This document shows positions 25,240 to 34,470 of a DNA stretch of 64,000 nt, one piece after another. Each line of letters opens with the position of its first letter. The stretch's first letter is position 1. This stretch comes from Halorarius halobius (GTDB taxonomy: Archaea > Halobacteriota > Halobacteria > Halobacteriales > Haloarculaceae): assembly GCF_024298865.1 (NCBI RefSeq), contig NZ_CP101161.1:3183227-3247226 (forward strand). Reading direction: 5' to 3'. The notes beneath the pieces are model-generated. The model had not been told where the DNA came from. It was given only the letters and a program-made list of their open reading frames with translations, and made no database searches. The position numbers and the translations under genes were made by a program.

Positions 25240-26322
25240 ATGAACGCAATCGAGCTCTGGGGCCGCCTCATCGCCGGGGTGCTTCTCATCCTGACCAACG
25301 GCTTCTTCGTCGCCATCGAGTTCGCGTTGACGCGGGCCCGGCAGTTCTCCAGAGAGGAGTTCATCGTCGACGGACACCCCGCGCTCGAGCGCGCCTGGGG
25401 GATGACCCAGAATCTGGAGCTGTATCTCACGACCTGTCAGGTCGGCATCACCGCCTCCAGCATCGCGGTCGGTATCGTCGCGGAGCCGGCGCTGGCGGCC
25501 ATCTTCGAGCCGCTGTTCGCCGGCTCGCGGCTCGCGGGCATCGGCGCCGGGGCGCTCATCGCGTTCCTGCTCATCAACCTCGTCCACCTGACCCACGGCG
25601 AGCAGACGCCGACGTATCTCGGCGTCGAGCGATCGCGAATGGTGTGTCGCTACGGGGCGACGCCGCTGTACTGGTTCCACTACGCCATCACCCCGCTTAT
25701 CAAGCTCGGGGACAGCGTCGCCAAGTGGACGCTCAAACTGTTCGGCATCGAGATGACGGGCGCGTGGCTCGAAACCGAGGAGGACGTCATCGAGTCGCGG
25801 GCGGAGCTCCGGAACCGGCTCGGGTCGGTGCTCGACGAGGGGGACCTCTCGGAGGAGCGCCGCGACGAGGTGCTGAACGCGCTCGACATCGGGGAACAGC
25901 CGGTGCGGGAGGTGATGGTCCCCGACGACGAGATCGTCGCGCTGTCGACGGCGGTGTCGTCCGAGGAGAACCTGCGGCGGATGGAGGAGAGCCCCCACAC
26001 CCGATACCCGCTAGTCGGCGAGGAGCTGACCGACTTCGAGGGTATCGTCTACTTCCCCATCATGGCAAGACACCGCGAGGAGCTTGCAAGCGGCGAACTC
26101 GACTTCGCCGAACTGGCGGCACCGCCGATGACGCTCTCGCCGGATGTCGACGTCAGCGACGCGGTCGACCAGTTCCAGACGGAGAACCAGGAACTCGCGC
26201 TCGTCATCGAGGACGGCGCCGTCGTCGGCATGGTGACCGTCACGGACCTGCTCGAATCGGTGATGGGCGACATCGAGGACCCCATCGACATCGAGTACCT
26301 CGACGCGGACGGGGATAGCTGA
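25240..26322 (+). CDS. CNNM/CorC-family membrane protein (DUF21-CBS)
   Basis: 360 residues. An N-terminal DUF21/CNNM membrane domain (helices at about 9-30, 60-85, 90-115 and beyond, with NGFFVAIEFALTRARQFSRE) is followed by a pair of CBS motifs (residues about 220-345; VREVMVPDDEIVALSTAVSS, LALVIEDGAVVGMVTVTDLL). The C-terminal CorC/HlyC domain of longer family members is missing. Members are Mg2+/Co2+ transport or efflux proteins. It stands alone; the family is repeated in the window (47137-48537). Confidence 0.9.
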   Translation: MNAIELWGRLIAGVLLILTNGFFVAIEFALTRARQFSREEFIVDGHPALERAWGMTQNLELYLTTCQVGITASSIAVGIVAEPALAAIFEPLFAGSRLAGIGAGALIAFLLINLVHLTHGEQTPTYLGVERSRMVCRYGATPLYWFHYAITPLIKLGDSVAKWTLKLFGIEMTGAWLETEEDVIESRAELRNRLGSVLDEGDLSEERRDEVLNALDIGEQPVREVMVPDDEIVALSTAVSSEENLRRMEESPHTRYPLVGEELTDFEGIVYFPIMARHREELASGELDFAELAAPPMTLSPDVDVSDAVDQFQTENQELALVIEDGAVVGMVTVTDLLESVMGDIEDPIDIEYLDADGDS

Positions 26323-26399
26323 GCGGCCGCGCCCGGTCGTCGCCGTGGGCCGACCCGCGGTCCATCCTGGCGCCGGCGGTTCCGGGTTCGACCGACGAA

Positions 26400-26666
26400 T
26401 TAGAGAAGTTCGACGACGGCCCCCACCGCGAAGCCGATGCCGAGCGCGAGCGTCGACACGGCCGCCTGTTCGTCAGTCGCCCGGAACACGCCCGAGAGCG
26501 TCAGCCCGAGCGAACACCCGCGGAGAAAGCCGTGAACCGCGCCGGTCCCGAGCGGCGTCGACGGGACCACGAGTTCGACGGCGAGCAGGGCCCCGAGACC
26601 GACCAGAAACAGTCCGCCGTCCCGCCGTACGTCCCGTTCTTGCCGTTCGATGGCGAGGCGGCGCAT
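26400..26666 (-). CDS. Small membrane protein, two to three helices
   Basis: 88 residues from MRRLAIERQERDVRRDGG. Three predicted helices (about 19-34, 44-60, 70-88) and no recognisable motif. It ends with the frame's TAA and is convergent with the CNNM gene. The ATG lies 160 bp from the small-peptide gene on the other strand. The composition (moderate charge, Ala/Val/Gly-rich helices) is that of a real membrane protein rather than a shadow frame, but there is no family support. Confidence 0.5.
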   Translation of the reverse strand: MRRLAIERQERDVRRDGGLFLVGLGALLAVELVVPSTPLGTGAVHGFLRGCSLGLTLSGVFRATDEQAAVSTLALGIGFAVGAVVELL

Positions 26667-26826
26667 GCTACCGGGCGGAACACCGACCGGATAGCGGTTC
26701 CCCCTCGGGGCACGGTTTCGCCGCCGACTCCTCCAACCGCTCGTCGTCGTTCGATTTAATGGATCGATTAACAGAATTAAACGGTCCACCCAATTCATTT
26801 CCCACCCCTCGCATCGGGATGATGTG

Positions 26827-26964
26827 ATGTCCGACGACAACACGCTCGCGGCGTATCTCGCTGAGAACCCGAAGATGACCGGCGTCCTGTTCACTATCAT
26901 GCTCCTGTTGAGCCACGCCGGCAGTGCGGTTGCCGGACACGGCTCCGACATCGCCGGCCCGTAA
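26827..26964 (+). CDS. 45-residue membrane-type peptide beside the CHAT gene
   Basis: An ATG at 26827 opens a 45-codon frame ending TAA at 26964. The peptide has a short acidic head (MSDDNTLAAYLAENPKM), a single hydrophobic helix (TGVLFTIMLLLSHAGSAVAG) and a short His/Asp tail. I recognise it tentatively as a conserved haloarchaeal small protein repeatedly found near CHAT-type genes. It is tail to tail with the CHAT gene, whose stop lies 16 bp past the TAA. A membrane-active peptide, a signal or a protease substrate are all open. Confidence 0.65.
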   Translation: MSDDNTLAAYLAENPKMTGVLFTIMLLLSHAGSAVAGHGSDIAGP

Positions 26965-26980
26965 CGCGACCGACTCCATT

Positions 26981-29239
26981 CTACTGGGGCCGCAACTCCT
27001 CGATAGCGATGTCGTCGCTCCACTGGAGCGATATCGTTGTCCCGTCCCGGGTCGATGCCTGCTGGACCGGAATCGGGCCGAGCGCGAAGAACTCCGCGAG
27101 TTCGCTCGCGTCCAGCCGGAACGTCTCGATGAGCCCCGAGGCGAGATACTGGGAATCCGAGCCGTCGAGATGCGGCGAGTGGATGGTCCCGAGGTTGAAC
27201 TGGCTCGTCGGGTACTTGTAGAGCGCCACCTCGAACTCGCCGTCGTCGAGCGGGTCGACCACGAGCCACGAGGGGGCGCCACCTTCCGCCTTCACGATCT
27301 CCGCGGAGCCGTCGCCGACGACGACGTAATGCCGGCCCACGAGCGCGTCCTCCTGGACGAGTTTGATGGCGCCGTCGAGCGGCCAGCCGGCGTTCAACAG
27401 CCGCGAGACGTGGTGGCCGATTTCGGTCGCCAGCGAGTTGTGGACGTCTTCGAGGGTTACGATGCCGGCCACGGCTCCGCTGTCGACGAGTCGCTTCCCC
27501 TGTCTGAACGACCGACAGCCGTTCAGGAAAAAGGCCGTGACGTTTACGTCCGACACCGCGGCGGCGTCGAGGAACCCGTCGGAGCACTGCAGGCCGTCGG
27601 CGGTGACGTGGCCGATGTAGTGGAGGAAGTCCGTCTCGGAGCCCAGCACCGCCCGGAGCTCCGCACGCGAGAGGTCCTGCCGGATGGTCACGTCGAACTC
27701 GAAGAGGTCACGCATGCCGTACTGCTCGGCGACGGCCGCCTCATCGAGCATCTCGCCGTCGTTACAGACGACGGTCACGCTGATGTGGTTCGGCGCGTCG
27801 CTCCGCAGTTCGAGCTGTCGTCTGTACGAGACCGCCGACGACTTGTTGGCGCCCAGCGGGAACCCGTCACCGACGTACGTCTGCGTGGCCGTCGACGCCT
27901 CGTCGATGTAGAACACGTCGTCCCGGCTCACCTGTGGCGTCGAGGCCGGCGTCGCCCCGAACGCCGTCTCCGCCTGCTGGGTGGAGGTGTCCGTGCTGTC
28001 GAACGGCCCGCGTGTGAACCCGCCGCCGTCCGTGGCGGGCGAGCCCGCCGGCGCGTTGCGGCAGAACTCGTCGACGTGTTCGTCGGGCGTCATCGCGGAG
28101 CCGGGCTCCCGGTCGGTCCCGGTAGCCGTCGCCGCGTCCTGGAGGTCAGCCGGCCGCACGACCGCGAGTTCGTTCGCCAGATACGGAAGCACCGTCGCGT
28201 GGTCCGCGTCGGGCACAACGTCGGCCGTCAGTCGCCACTCGGGGCGGAGCGGCTCGACCGCCGCAAACGGGACGGAGAGATACGCCTCGAGTTGCTCGGC
28301 GAGCGGTCGCCCGTACAGCTCGGAGAACGCGAGGTCGATGTCGGGTGAGCGTTCGGCGCGGGCACGTTCCCGGAGGTCGACCGGGTAGTAGCCGTCCGTC
28401 CGGGTGAGACAGTCGAGCGTGAACACGTGCTGGAGCAGTTCGGCGACCGTCGCCTCCAGGGAGCCCTCGCGGGTCAGGTCGAACGCCAGTCCCGACTCGG
28501 TGGTGAGCATCGGCTCGTCTCCCGGGCGGACGTCGGCCCCCAGATAGTACGCCAGCGGCGCGACCGGGAAGATGGCCTCGACCGACGGCGGCACTTCGAG
28601 GGTCACGCCCGTCCGTGGCGAGCGGCTCCCGCCGGGGAGGTCGAGTTCGTCGCCGAACTCGAGTAAGGGTGGGTGGCCCCGGAGCGTGGGCCAGGACCGC
28701 TCACAGGAGAGCGTCTTCAGGGCGGCGCCGAACTCCGAGACCGCCGTCATCAGGTCGGAGGGGTCGGTCGTCGTCGTGAGGGTTCGGGCCGGCTGTTCGT
28801 GGCGGGTGCGGGCACCGACGTACAGTTCGTCGGCGTCGGGGAACACGATCTCCGTCGACCCCTCCTCGGGGAGCACGAGCACGCGGCTGTCGGCGGCCAG
28901 ATACAGCTTTATCGGCGTGCTCGCGAGTTCGACGACGTGGAACGCGCGGTCGTCGACCGACGCCGGCTGTTTCGAGGCGACCGACTCGACGAGCGTCGCG
29001 TCCGGCTTGCGGACGTTGACCGTGACACGGAGCGGGAGCGACACCGCCGTCGACGGGATGGTGACCGTCGTATCGACCGGGAAACACCAGGGGACCGCGT
29101 CGTTCGAGGCCCGCGTCAGCGGCACGTGGCCCTCGGTGTACAGCGAGAACTGGACGTCCTCGACGGGGTCTGTGACCCGAACCCCCGCCTGATGGGAGAG
29201 AGCTTCGAACTGCGGTGTGAAGGCGTTTCTGTGCGTCAT
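26981..29239 (-). CDS. CHAT-domain (caspase-like) protease
   Basis: 752 residues. The C-terminal third matches the CHAT fold: HYIGHV...GLQCSDG, with His544 the likely catalytic His, and FFLNGCRSF with Cys575 the likely nucleophile, separated as in CHAT/separase-like enzymes. The N-terminal 400 residues are beta-rich and of unknown family; a disordered region (about 385-445) joins the parts. There is no membrane segment. CHAT proteases in defence systems are activated by partners and cleave effectors. Here the upstream gene ends 6 bp before its ATG, forming an operon, and the small peptide gene lies at its 3-prime end. The substrate is unknown. Confidence 0.85.
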   Translation of the reverse strand: MTHRNAFTPQFEALSHQAGVRVTDPVEDVQFSLYTEGHVPLTRASNDAVPWCFPVDTTVTIPSTAVSLPLRVTVNVRKPDATLVESVASKQPASVDDRAFHVVELASTPIKLYLAADSRVLVLPEEGSTEIVFPDADELYVGARTRHEQPARTLTTTTDPSDLMTAVSEFGAALKTLSCERSWPTLRGHPPLLEFGDELDLPGGSRSPRTGVTLEVPPSVEAIFPVAPLAYYLGADVRPGDEPMLTTESGLAFDLTREGSLEATVAELLQHVFTLDCLTRTDGYYPVDLRERARAERSPDIDLAFSELYGRPLAEQLEAYLSVPFAAVEPLRPEWRLTADVVPDADHATVLPYLANELAVVRPADLQDAATATGTDREPGSAMTPDEHVDEFCRNAPAGSPATDGGGFTRGPFDSTDTSTQQAETAFGATPASTPQVSRDDVFYIDEASTATQTYVGDGFPLGANKSSAVSYRRQLELRSDAPNHISVTVVCNDGEMLDEAAVAEQYGMRDLFEFDVTIRQDLSRAELRAVLGSETDFLHYIGHVTADGLQCSDGFLDAAAVSDVNVTAFFLNGCRSFRQGKRLVDSGAVAGIVTLEDVHNSLATEIGHHVSRLLNAGWPLDGAIKLVQEDALVGRHYVVVGDGSAEIVKAEGGAPSWLVVDPLDDGEFEVALYKYPTSQFNLGTIHSPHLDGSDSQYLASGLIETFRLDASELAEFFALGPIPVQQASTRDGTTISLQWSDDIAIEELRPQ

Positions 29240-29245
29240 CCGAGG

Positions 29246-29974
29246 TCACCCGAAATCCATCCAGCCCGTGTCGGCCGTCAGGCCCGGGTACGGCGTGTGC
29301 CACCGACACTGCACCGGGTCGCCGTTCCGCTGTCGCAGTTCGACGCGGGCGTTCACCACCTCGTTGAGCAGGCCGACCTGCCGGTCGCCGTCCGGGAGCG
29401 GACAGTGGAAATGCGCGGTTCCATCGTGGCGTCGGACGGCGTCGCCGACCTGCTGACAGAACTCGGTGGCGGCATCCACCCCCTCCCGTTCGAGAATCGG
29501 CAACAGCGACGTGGTGCCGACACGGAGCTGTCCGGGCGCCAGCTCCCCTCCGGCCGCGAACTCGTCTATCGCCGCGACGACGTCGTCCGCCAGCGTGGCC
29601 GAGGCCGGCGTACCGCCGGGGCGCCCAACGGTGCCGGCGGCCTCCGTCGTCGCGCCGCGTGTAGACGCGACGGCGCCGTGAATCGTCCGTGGCGCCGGCG
29701 ACGACATCTCCGAGCCGGTGGGGAGGAACTCGTCGGCGGCGGTCGTCCCATCGACTGCGACCGCGAGCCGGTATCGCGGCTCGGCGTCCTCGCCGGGATG
29801 CGGATGGCCCAGCAGTTTCCGCGAGGCGTGTCGCTGTACCCACTCGTCGGTCCGGCCGGTCACGAGCAGTGCCGAGCCGGCGGTCCGCAACCGCTGGAGG
29901 TAGTCGCCGAACGACGGCGGACGCTCCACCGCGACACGTCGCAACGGCTTGCCGGTGGTCGTCCCGTCGGTCAT
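29246..29974 (-). CDS. Partner gene of the CHAT protease (conserved haloarchaeal protein)
   Basis: 242 residues. The first 100 residues (SFGDYLQRLRTAGSALLVTG, then RYRLAVAVDGTTAADEFLPTG) show a strand-turn pattern suggestive of a degenerate RecA/HTR-like nucleotide-binding fold; no Walker motif is intact (VTGRTDEWVQRHASRKLLG lacks the GKT/S). The C-terminal part is mixed alpha/beta with conserved-looking HDGTAHFHCPLPDG. It starts the operon; a TATA-like sequence (TTAAAG on the minus strand near 30004-30009) lies about 33 nt upstream. It is probably the sensor or regulator of the protease; that is inferred. Confidence 0.6.
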   Translation of the reverse strand: MTDGTTTGKPLRRVAVERPPSFGDYLQRLRTAGSALLVTGRTDEWVQRHASRKLLGHPHPGEDAEPRYRLAVAVDGTTAADEFLPTGSEMSSPAPRTIHGAVASTRGATTEAAGTVGRPGGTPASATLADDVVAAIDEFAAGGELAPGQLRVGTTSLLPILEREGVDAATEFCQQVGDAVRRHDGTAHFHCPLPDGDRQVGLLNEVVNARVELRQRNGDPVQCRWHTPYPGLTADTGWMDFG

Positions 29975-30173
29975 CGTTGGCCTACATCATACGCCCGGGT
30001 CACTTTAATTGAACTGCCGTTTTCCGAAACTGAGAACGCCGCCGGGCGGTTCCATCGTCACGTCCGATACGACGCGCTCGGGCTGTGAGCTCCACACAAG
30101 TATGCTCTGCGGGAGGGACTGTCGGCGAGCACGGGGCGTCCAAACGGCCGCGGTACCTGCCAGGGCGGGGCGG

Positions 30174-32621
30174 TCAGTCGTCGGCGACCGTGGGCGTGTT
30201 CGGCGCCTGCGGGCGTGCATCGCCCCCCGACGACGCGGGCGTCCACTCGAGGCCCTCCTCGTAGTGGAACGCACGGTGCTGTTGGGTCGGGTCGACGACG
30301 GTCAAGGAGAGCCAGCCGTTGTCCAGGAGTTCGGTCATCTTCTCGTGGTCGGCGAGGATGCCGGTGACGCGCTCGACGGGCGCGTGGACGACCGCCGAGA
30401 GACGGAGTGGCTGGTGGTACGGCTCGTCGTCGGCGGCCTTGAGCGACTGGAGCGGGAGCCCCGTCATCAGGTCGCCGCCGTTGCCCTGGTAGACGCCGAC
30501 GTTGCCGACGGGGTTGTGGGTCACCTTCGACCCGCTCCCGTAGACCGCGGTGTCGACCGTCGCGAAGTAGTACTGGGTGTTGATCCACTGGGTGACGACC
30601 AGCGGCCCCGCGAATATCGCTTCGAGCGCGTCGCCGTCGGGGTCCGTCGACCAGTCGTACGAGTGGAGGAACGCACGGCCGTCGAGGTCGAACCCCTCGG
30701 TGAGCGCCCGCGGGCCGATGACGAACCCGGCGTTGCCGGCCAGCCCCCACTCCGGCCGAGTCTCCGCCCAGTCGGCCGCCCGGCGCTCGGTTTCGCGGGC
30801 GCCACCCGCCTCGGCGCCCATCTCGGCGGCGCGTTCCGCGGCCGCCCCGGACCGAGCGGTCTCCAGGTCCGCGCGAAGCTGTGCGACGTCGTCGGCGTGG
30901 CTCTCGGGCACGTCGTCGGCGAACAGTTCCACCTCGTCGGTCGTCGTGTTGTGCTCGCCGGCGACGAACAGGGTGTCGTCGGGGACGTCGAACCCGCGGT
31001 CGCGGAGTTCGGCCTTGACGGCCTCCTCGTTGCAGATGGTCGCGAGGACGCGAGCGCTCGGCCCGCCCGGGTTGCCGGCACAGGCCCCGCAGTCCAGGCT
31101 CGAATCGAACGGGTTGTTCGTCGTCTCGCTGGCGTGGCCGGCGAACACGACGACGCGGGCGAACTGCTCCCAGCCCATCAACTCGAAGGCAGTCGCGGCG
31201 TACTCGACCTTCTCATCGAGGGTGAGCCCCGCGGGGAGGTCGGTGGCCGCATCCGCCGCGTGGTCGACCGACGGCTCGCAGAACTCGTGGTCGTCGGGCA
31301 CGCGCTCGTCCGCGGTGTCGAGCAGGTCGTAGACGCGGGCCGGCAGAAGCGTCCGGGCGGCAAGCGCCGCTCCGTACCCACTTCCGGCCGTCTCGACGAA
31401 GCTGAACGCGGTCGCGGCGTTGGTCTTGAGCGCGTCCACGATGTTCGTCGCGGTGTCGGCGACGTTTCTCCAGCGGTCGTGAGTGGCCCGCACGTCGGTG
31501 TCGCCCGCCGCTTGGCGGTCGGCGATGTAATGTTGGGCATCGAGGATGGGCGGGCAGGCGTCGACGGCCACCTCGGAGTCGTAGTCGTCGTAGCGCATCG
31601 GGATGCCGAAGAAGCCGGCGTAGCCGTGGGTCTCGTAGTCGCCGGTCGACTCGATATGCCGACGGATGACCTCCGAGCGCGTGTCGATACAGAACACGAA
31701 CTGGGCGTCCGGGCGTCCGCCGTCGGTTGCCGCGACGGTCGCCTCGCTCGCGTCGGTCACGGCGTCGACCAGTTCCTCGCGATAGGAGGCCTCCCACGCC
31801 GAGAGCCACACCTCCTCGAGCGGCACCGCGTCGTCGGTGGCCGTCTCGTCGCCGGCTGTCGGAGCGGCCGTCGTCGCGGCCTCCTCGGGGTGCATCGGCG
31901 CGCCAACCAGGTCGGTGATGGCGAGCCGGACCGCCACGTAGCCGGTGAGCGTGATGGGGTAGGCGGACTGCCAGTCGCCGTCGTCGGCGACCCGCTGTTT
32001 GACGAGCCCGGTCCAGCCGGGGAGCGCGGCCAGGTGGTGCTCGAAGACGGCCGGCCACTCCGACTCGGGGTGGTCGGCGAGCAGGTTCTCGATGGCCGCG
32101 GCGGGGTCGGACGGCAGGTCGGCCAGCCGCCCGCTGTCGGGGATGTCGCCGTCGTGACGGGCCGTCGTCCGCACGGCGACGTAGAACCCCTGCTCGCGGT
32201 TCGGCATCGGCCAGTGAGCCTTCCCCTGGTCGAGAAACGCCGCGAGCCACTTCGTCATCAGGTCGTCGACCCGGTCGGTCGCCGTCCGCTCGGCATCGGA
32301 GGCCGCCGGGTCGTCGCCGTCGGACGCGGCCATGCTGTCGAGGTGGGTCTCCGGGACCGGAGCGTAGCCGTGGTCGGCGAGTCGGGACTCGAGGACGCCG
32401 GGCTCTATCGCCCCGCGCTCCCACGCGCGGCGAAACGCGTCGGCGCTCGGATAGCCGTCGCCCCCGAACAGTCGCTCGCCGGCCGCGACTGCCTCGTGGA
32501 AGGGGCGGTCCTCGAATCCGGCGAGCGGGTTGGCCGTCACGAACGAATGGAGCGGCCACACCGGACCGACCTCGTCGGCTGTCTGCTCTATCATCTCGTG
32601 GATGTCGTTGTCAGTACTCAT
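30174..32621 (-). CDS. dabA: DabA, inorganic carbon transporter catalytic subunit (DUF2309)
   Basis: 815 residues of the DUF2309 family. The zinc/catalytic site expected from DabA of Halothiobacillus is intact: C311 and D313 (CIDTRSE), H496 (GHASETTNNP) and C511 (DCGACAGN), with the same 2- and 15-residue spacings. The beta-carbonic-anhydrase-like site is thought to trap CO2 or bicarbonate as the membrane partner uses an ion gradient. There is no membrane segment. It overlaps the dabB stop by 11 nt. A trace of disorder (residues 93-105) interrupts the N-terminal half. It is one of the clearest assignments in the window. Confidence 0.93.
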   Translation of the reverse strand: MSTDNDIHEMIEQTADEVGPVWPLHSFVTANPLAGFEDRPFHEAVAAGERLFGGDGYPSADAFRRAWERGAIEPGVLESRLADHGYAPVPETHLDSMAASDGDDPAASDAERTATDRVDDLMTKWLAAFLDQGKAHWPMPNREQGFYVAVRTTARHDGDIPDSGRLADLPSDPAAAIENLLADHPESEWPAVFEHHLAALPGWTGLVKQRVADDGDWQSAYPITLTGYVAVRLAITDLVGAPMHPEEAATTAAPTAGDETATDDAVPLEEVWLSAWEASYREELVDAVTDASEATVAATDGGRPDAQFVFCIDTRSEVIRRHIESTGDYETHGYAGFFGIPMRYDDYDSEVAVDACPPILDAQHYIADRQAAGDTDVRATHDRWRNVADTATNIVDALKTNAATAFSFVETAGSGYGAALAARTLLPARVYDLLDTADERVPDDHEFCEPSVDHAADAATDLPAGLTLDEKVEYAATAFELMGWEQFARVVVFAGHASETTNNPFDSSLDCGACAGNPGGPSARVLATICNEEAVKAELRDRGFDVPDDTLFVAGEHNTTTDEVELFADDVPESHADDVAQLRADLETARSGAAAERAAEMGAEAGGARETERRAADWAETRPEWGLAGNAGFVIGPRALTEGFDLDGRAFLHSYDWSTDPDGDALEAIFAGPLVVTQWINTQYYFATVDTAVYGSGSKVTHNPVGNVGVYQGNGGDLMTGLPLQSLKAADDEPYHQPLRLSAVVHAPVERVTGILADHEKMTELLDNGWLSLTVVDPTQQHRAFHYEEGLEWTPASSGGDARPQAPNTPTVADD

Positions 32622-34101
32622 TGTACTCCTCCGTGGACGTCAACAGGGTGCTGGAGGGCGCCTGCGTCGCGTTGAGTAGCGCCACGTAGAGGCGGTCGCT
32701 ACGGCGATAGATGCCGGTCTCGATGGCGACGTACGCCGCGAGGAACCCCGCGGCGACGACGCCGTGGAGTAGCGTCAGTTCCGTCGGCACCGTCACCGAG
32801 GGGAGACCGGCCATGAGTGCCGTGATGGCGTTGTACACGAGCGCGTAGACGGTGACCGCGGGCAGGAACACCAGCGGGATGGCCACATACCGGTACGCAA
32901 CCGGGAGGTCGCTACTCCGGAGGACGCTCCGGGTCGCATGCAGCGTCGTCAGGACGACGAGCCCGGTCAACAGGAGCCCGCTGTCCAGGCTCGTCCCCTT
33001 GCCGGTGAGCAGAGCGAACAGCCCCCCCGCGGCGAGTGCGGCGAGCACGGTGACGACGAGGCCGACGACCCCCGTGCCACCGGTCGCGTGGCCGCCGTTG
33101 CCCGGCACCGTCTGTTCGATTTCGGTGCCCGACGCGAGGAACAGATACGCCTTGTAGAACCCGTGGAGGATGAGATGGGTGATAGCGGCCCCGAAGAAGC
33201 CGAGGCCGGCCTGCATGATCATGAACCCCATCTGCCCGGTCGTCGAGCAGGCCAGCCGCGTCTTCGTGTCGACCTGGACGGATTTGAGCAGCTTTCCGAG
33301 CAGTGCGCTGGCCGCGCCGATGACCACGACCGCGAGCATGAGCGTGACGTCGACGGTGACGACCGGGGCGAACCGGGCAAGCAGGATGCCGCCCGCGTTG
33401 ACGAACCCGGCGTGCATCAGCGCGGAGGCCGGCGTCGGCGCGGTCATCGAGGAGAGAAGCCAGCCGTGGAACGGAACGAGTGCGGACTGAATCATCGCCG
33501 CGAACACGAGTGCGCCGGCGGCGACGAGCCAGACGGGACCGGCGAGCGTCTCGCTCGCGGCCGCGATGCCGGACACCGTCGTCGCGCCGGTCGCCCACCA
33601 CAGCGTGAGAAGCGCGACCCCGAGAAGCCCGCTACTGGCGAGGAAGTACCTGCGGGCGATGGACGCGGCCGCCTGCGCCTGCGACCAGCCGTCGAACACG
33701 CCGATGAGTTTCGCCATCAGCAACCCCATCGCCAGCCACAGGACCCCGAACAGGGCGACGTGGTCGGCGGCGACGAGCGCGATCACGACCAGCGTGAACC
33801 CGAACACGCCGGCGAAGAACGTCGTCTGACGCCGACTGCCGGCCATGTAGCGCCGCGAGTAGCTGTGGACGATGCCGCTGAAGAAGGTGACGACGACCCA
33901 CATCAGGACGGTCAGCCCGTCGATGGCGACCACGCCGGGAAGCTCCCACGCGCCACCGAACCGGAGTCGGGCCGCGAGCGCCGCGACGCTCGCGGCGAAC
34001 AGCGACCACACCAGCCAGGTGAGTGCGACGGGCACGAACGGGGCGTCGTCCGTCGTGTCCGGGAGCGGTCCGATCGTCGTCGTAGAGATGCGTCCCGACA
34101 T
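32611..34101 (-). CDS. dabB: DabB, NuoL/MrpA-like membrane subunit of the DAB carbon transporter
   Basis: 496 residues with about 13-14 membrane helices of the proton-conducting antiporter-like (NuoL/MrpA) fold. Features include ARRYFLASSGLLGVALLTLW and a conserved ALMHAGFVNAGGILLARF stretch (HxxH-like region of NuoL), with KLLKSVQVDTKTRLACSTTG in the discontinuous helix after it. The gene precedes and overlaps dabA, the standard order. DabB couples the cation gradient to CO2 or bicarbonate uptake; in a haloarchaeon the ion could be H+ or Na+. No carboxylase (RuBisCO) genes are seen in the window. Confidence 0.92.
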   Translation of the reverse strand: MSGRISTTTIGPLPDTTDDAPFVPVALTWLVWSLFAASVAALAARLRFGGAWELPGVVAIDGLTVLMWVVVTFFSGIVHSYSRRYMAGSRRQTTFFAGVFGFTLVVIALVAADHVALFGVLWLAMGLLMAKLIGVFDGWSQAQAAASIARRYFLASSGLLGVALLTLWWATGATTVSGIAAASETLAGPVWLVAAGALVFAAMIQSALVPFHGWLLSSMTAPTPASALMHAGFVNAGGILLARFAPVVTVDVTLMLAVVVIGAASALLGKLLKSVQVDTKTRLACSTTGQMGFMIMQAGLGFFGAAITHLILHGFYKAYLFLASGTEIEQTVPGNGGHATGGTGVVGLVVTVLAALAAGGLFALLTGKGTSLDSGLLLTGLVVLTTLHATRSVLRSSDLPVAYRYVAIPLVFLPAVTVYALVYNAITALMAGLPSVTVPTELTLLHGVVAAGFLAAYVAIETGIYRRSDRLYVALLNATQAPSSTLLTSTEEYNEY

Positions 34102-34470
34102 CGTTCAATCGGTGTGCGACCTGTCGTGGTCCCGGTCGAGCCCGGATGACCAACTCCGGTCGTCTTCACCACCTGCTGAGAACAGTTTGACTATTAAATC
34201 TATCTATCTTCACAATACGTTCGTAAAAACCGAGTGGAAGAACATTATAGTTTTCGAGAGGCGCGAGAACGGGGGCGCCCGGTCGGGGTGAGGGATACAC
34301 CGAGGGACGCACGTGGAGAGCCGTCCGAGACGACCGGCGTCCCCGTCCGCGTCCGGCGGTGTCAACCAGCGCTTCTGGGACAGTGCGAGTAGCGATGTGA
34401 AATAATTCTACCGGAACGTTCGATATTCCGCTTCGGAAAACCATTTCGTTCCCTGTGACGCGGTACCGGC
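34102..34470. other. 369-bp intergenic region, divergent promoters of dabBA and amidohydrolase
   Basis: This gap holds no frame I can support. Its centre (34180-34260) is AT-rich, including TTGACTATTAAATCTATC, in contrast to the GC-rich surroundings; it probably holds the dabBA promoter on the minus strand. Nothing else was recognised. Confidence 0.4.

Noticed and set aside
30009..32675. 888-codon plus-strand frame opposite dabA
   Set aside because: Antisense shadow; DabA metal residues and spacing support the minus strand.
32938..34149. Plus-strand frame opposite dabB
   Set aside because: Gln/Arg/Asp repeats with no domain; antisense to a membrane protein.
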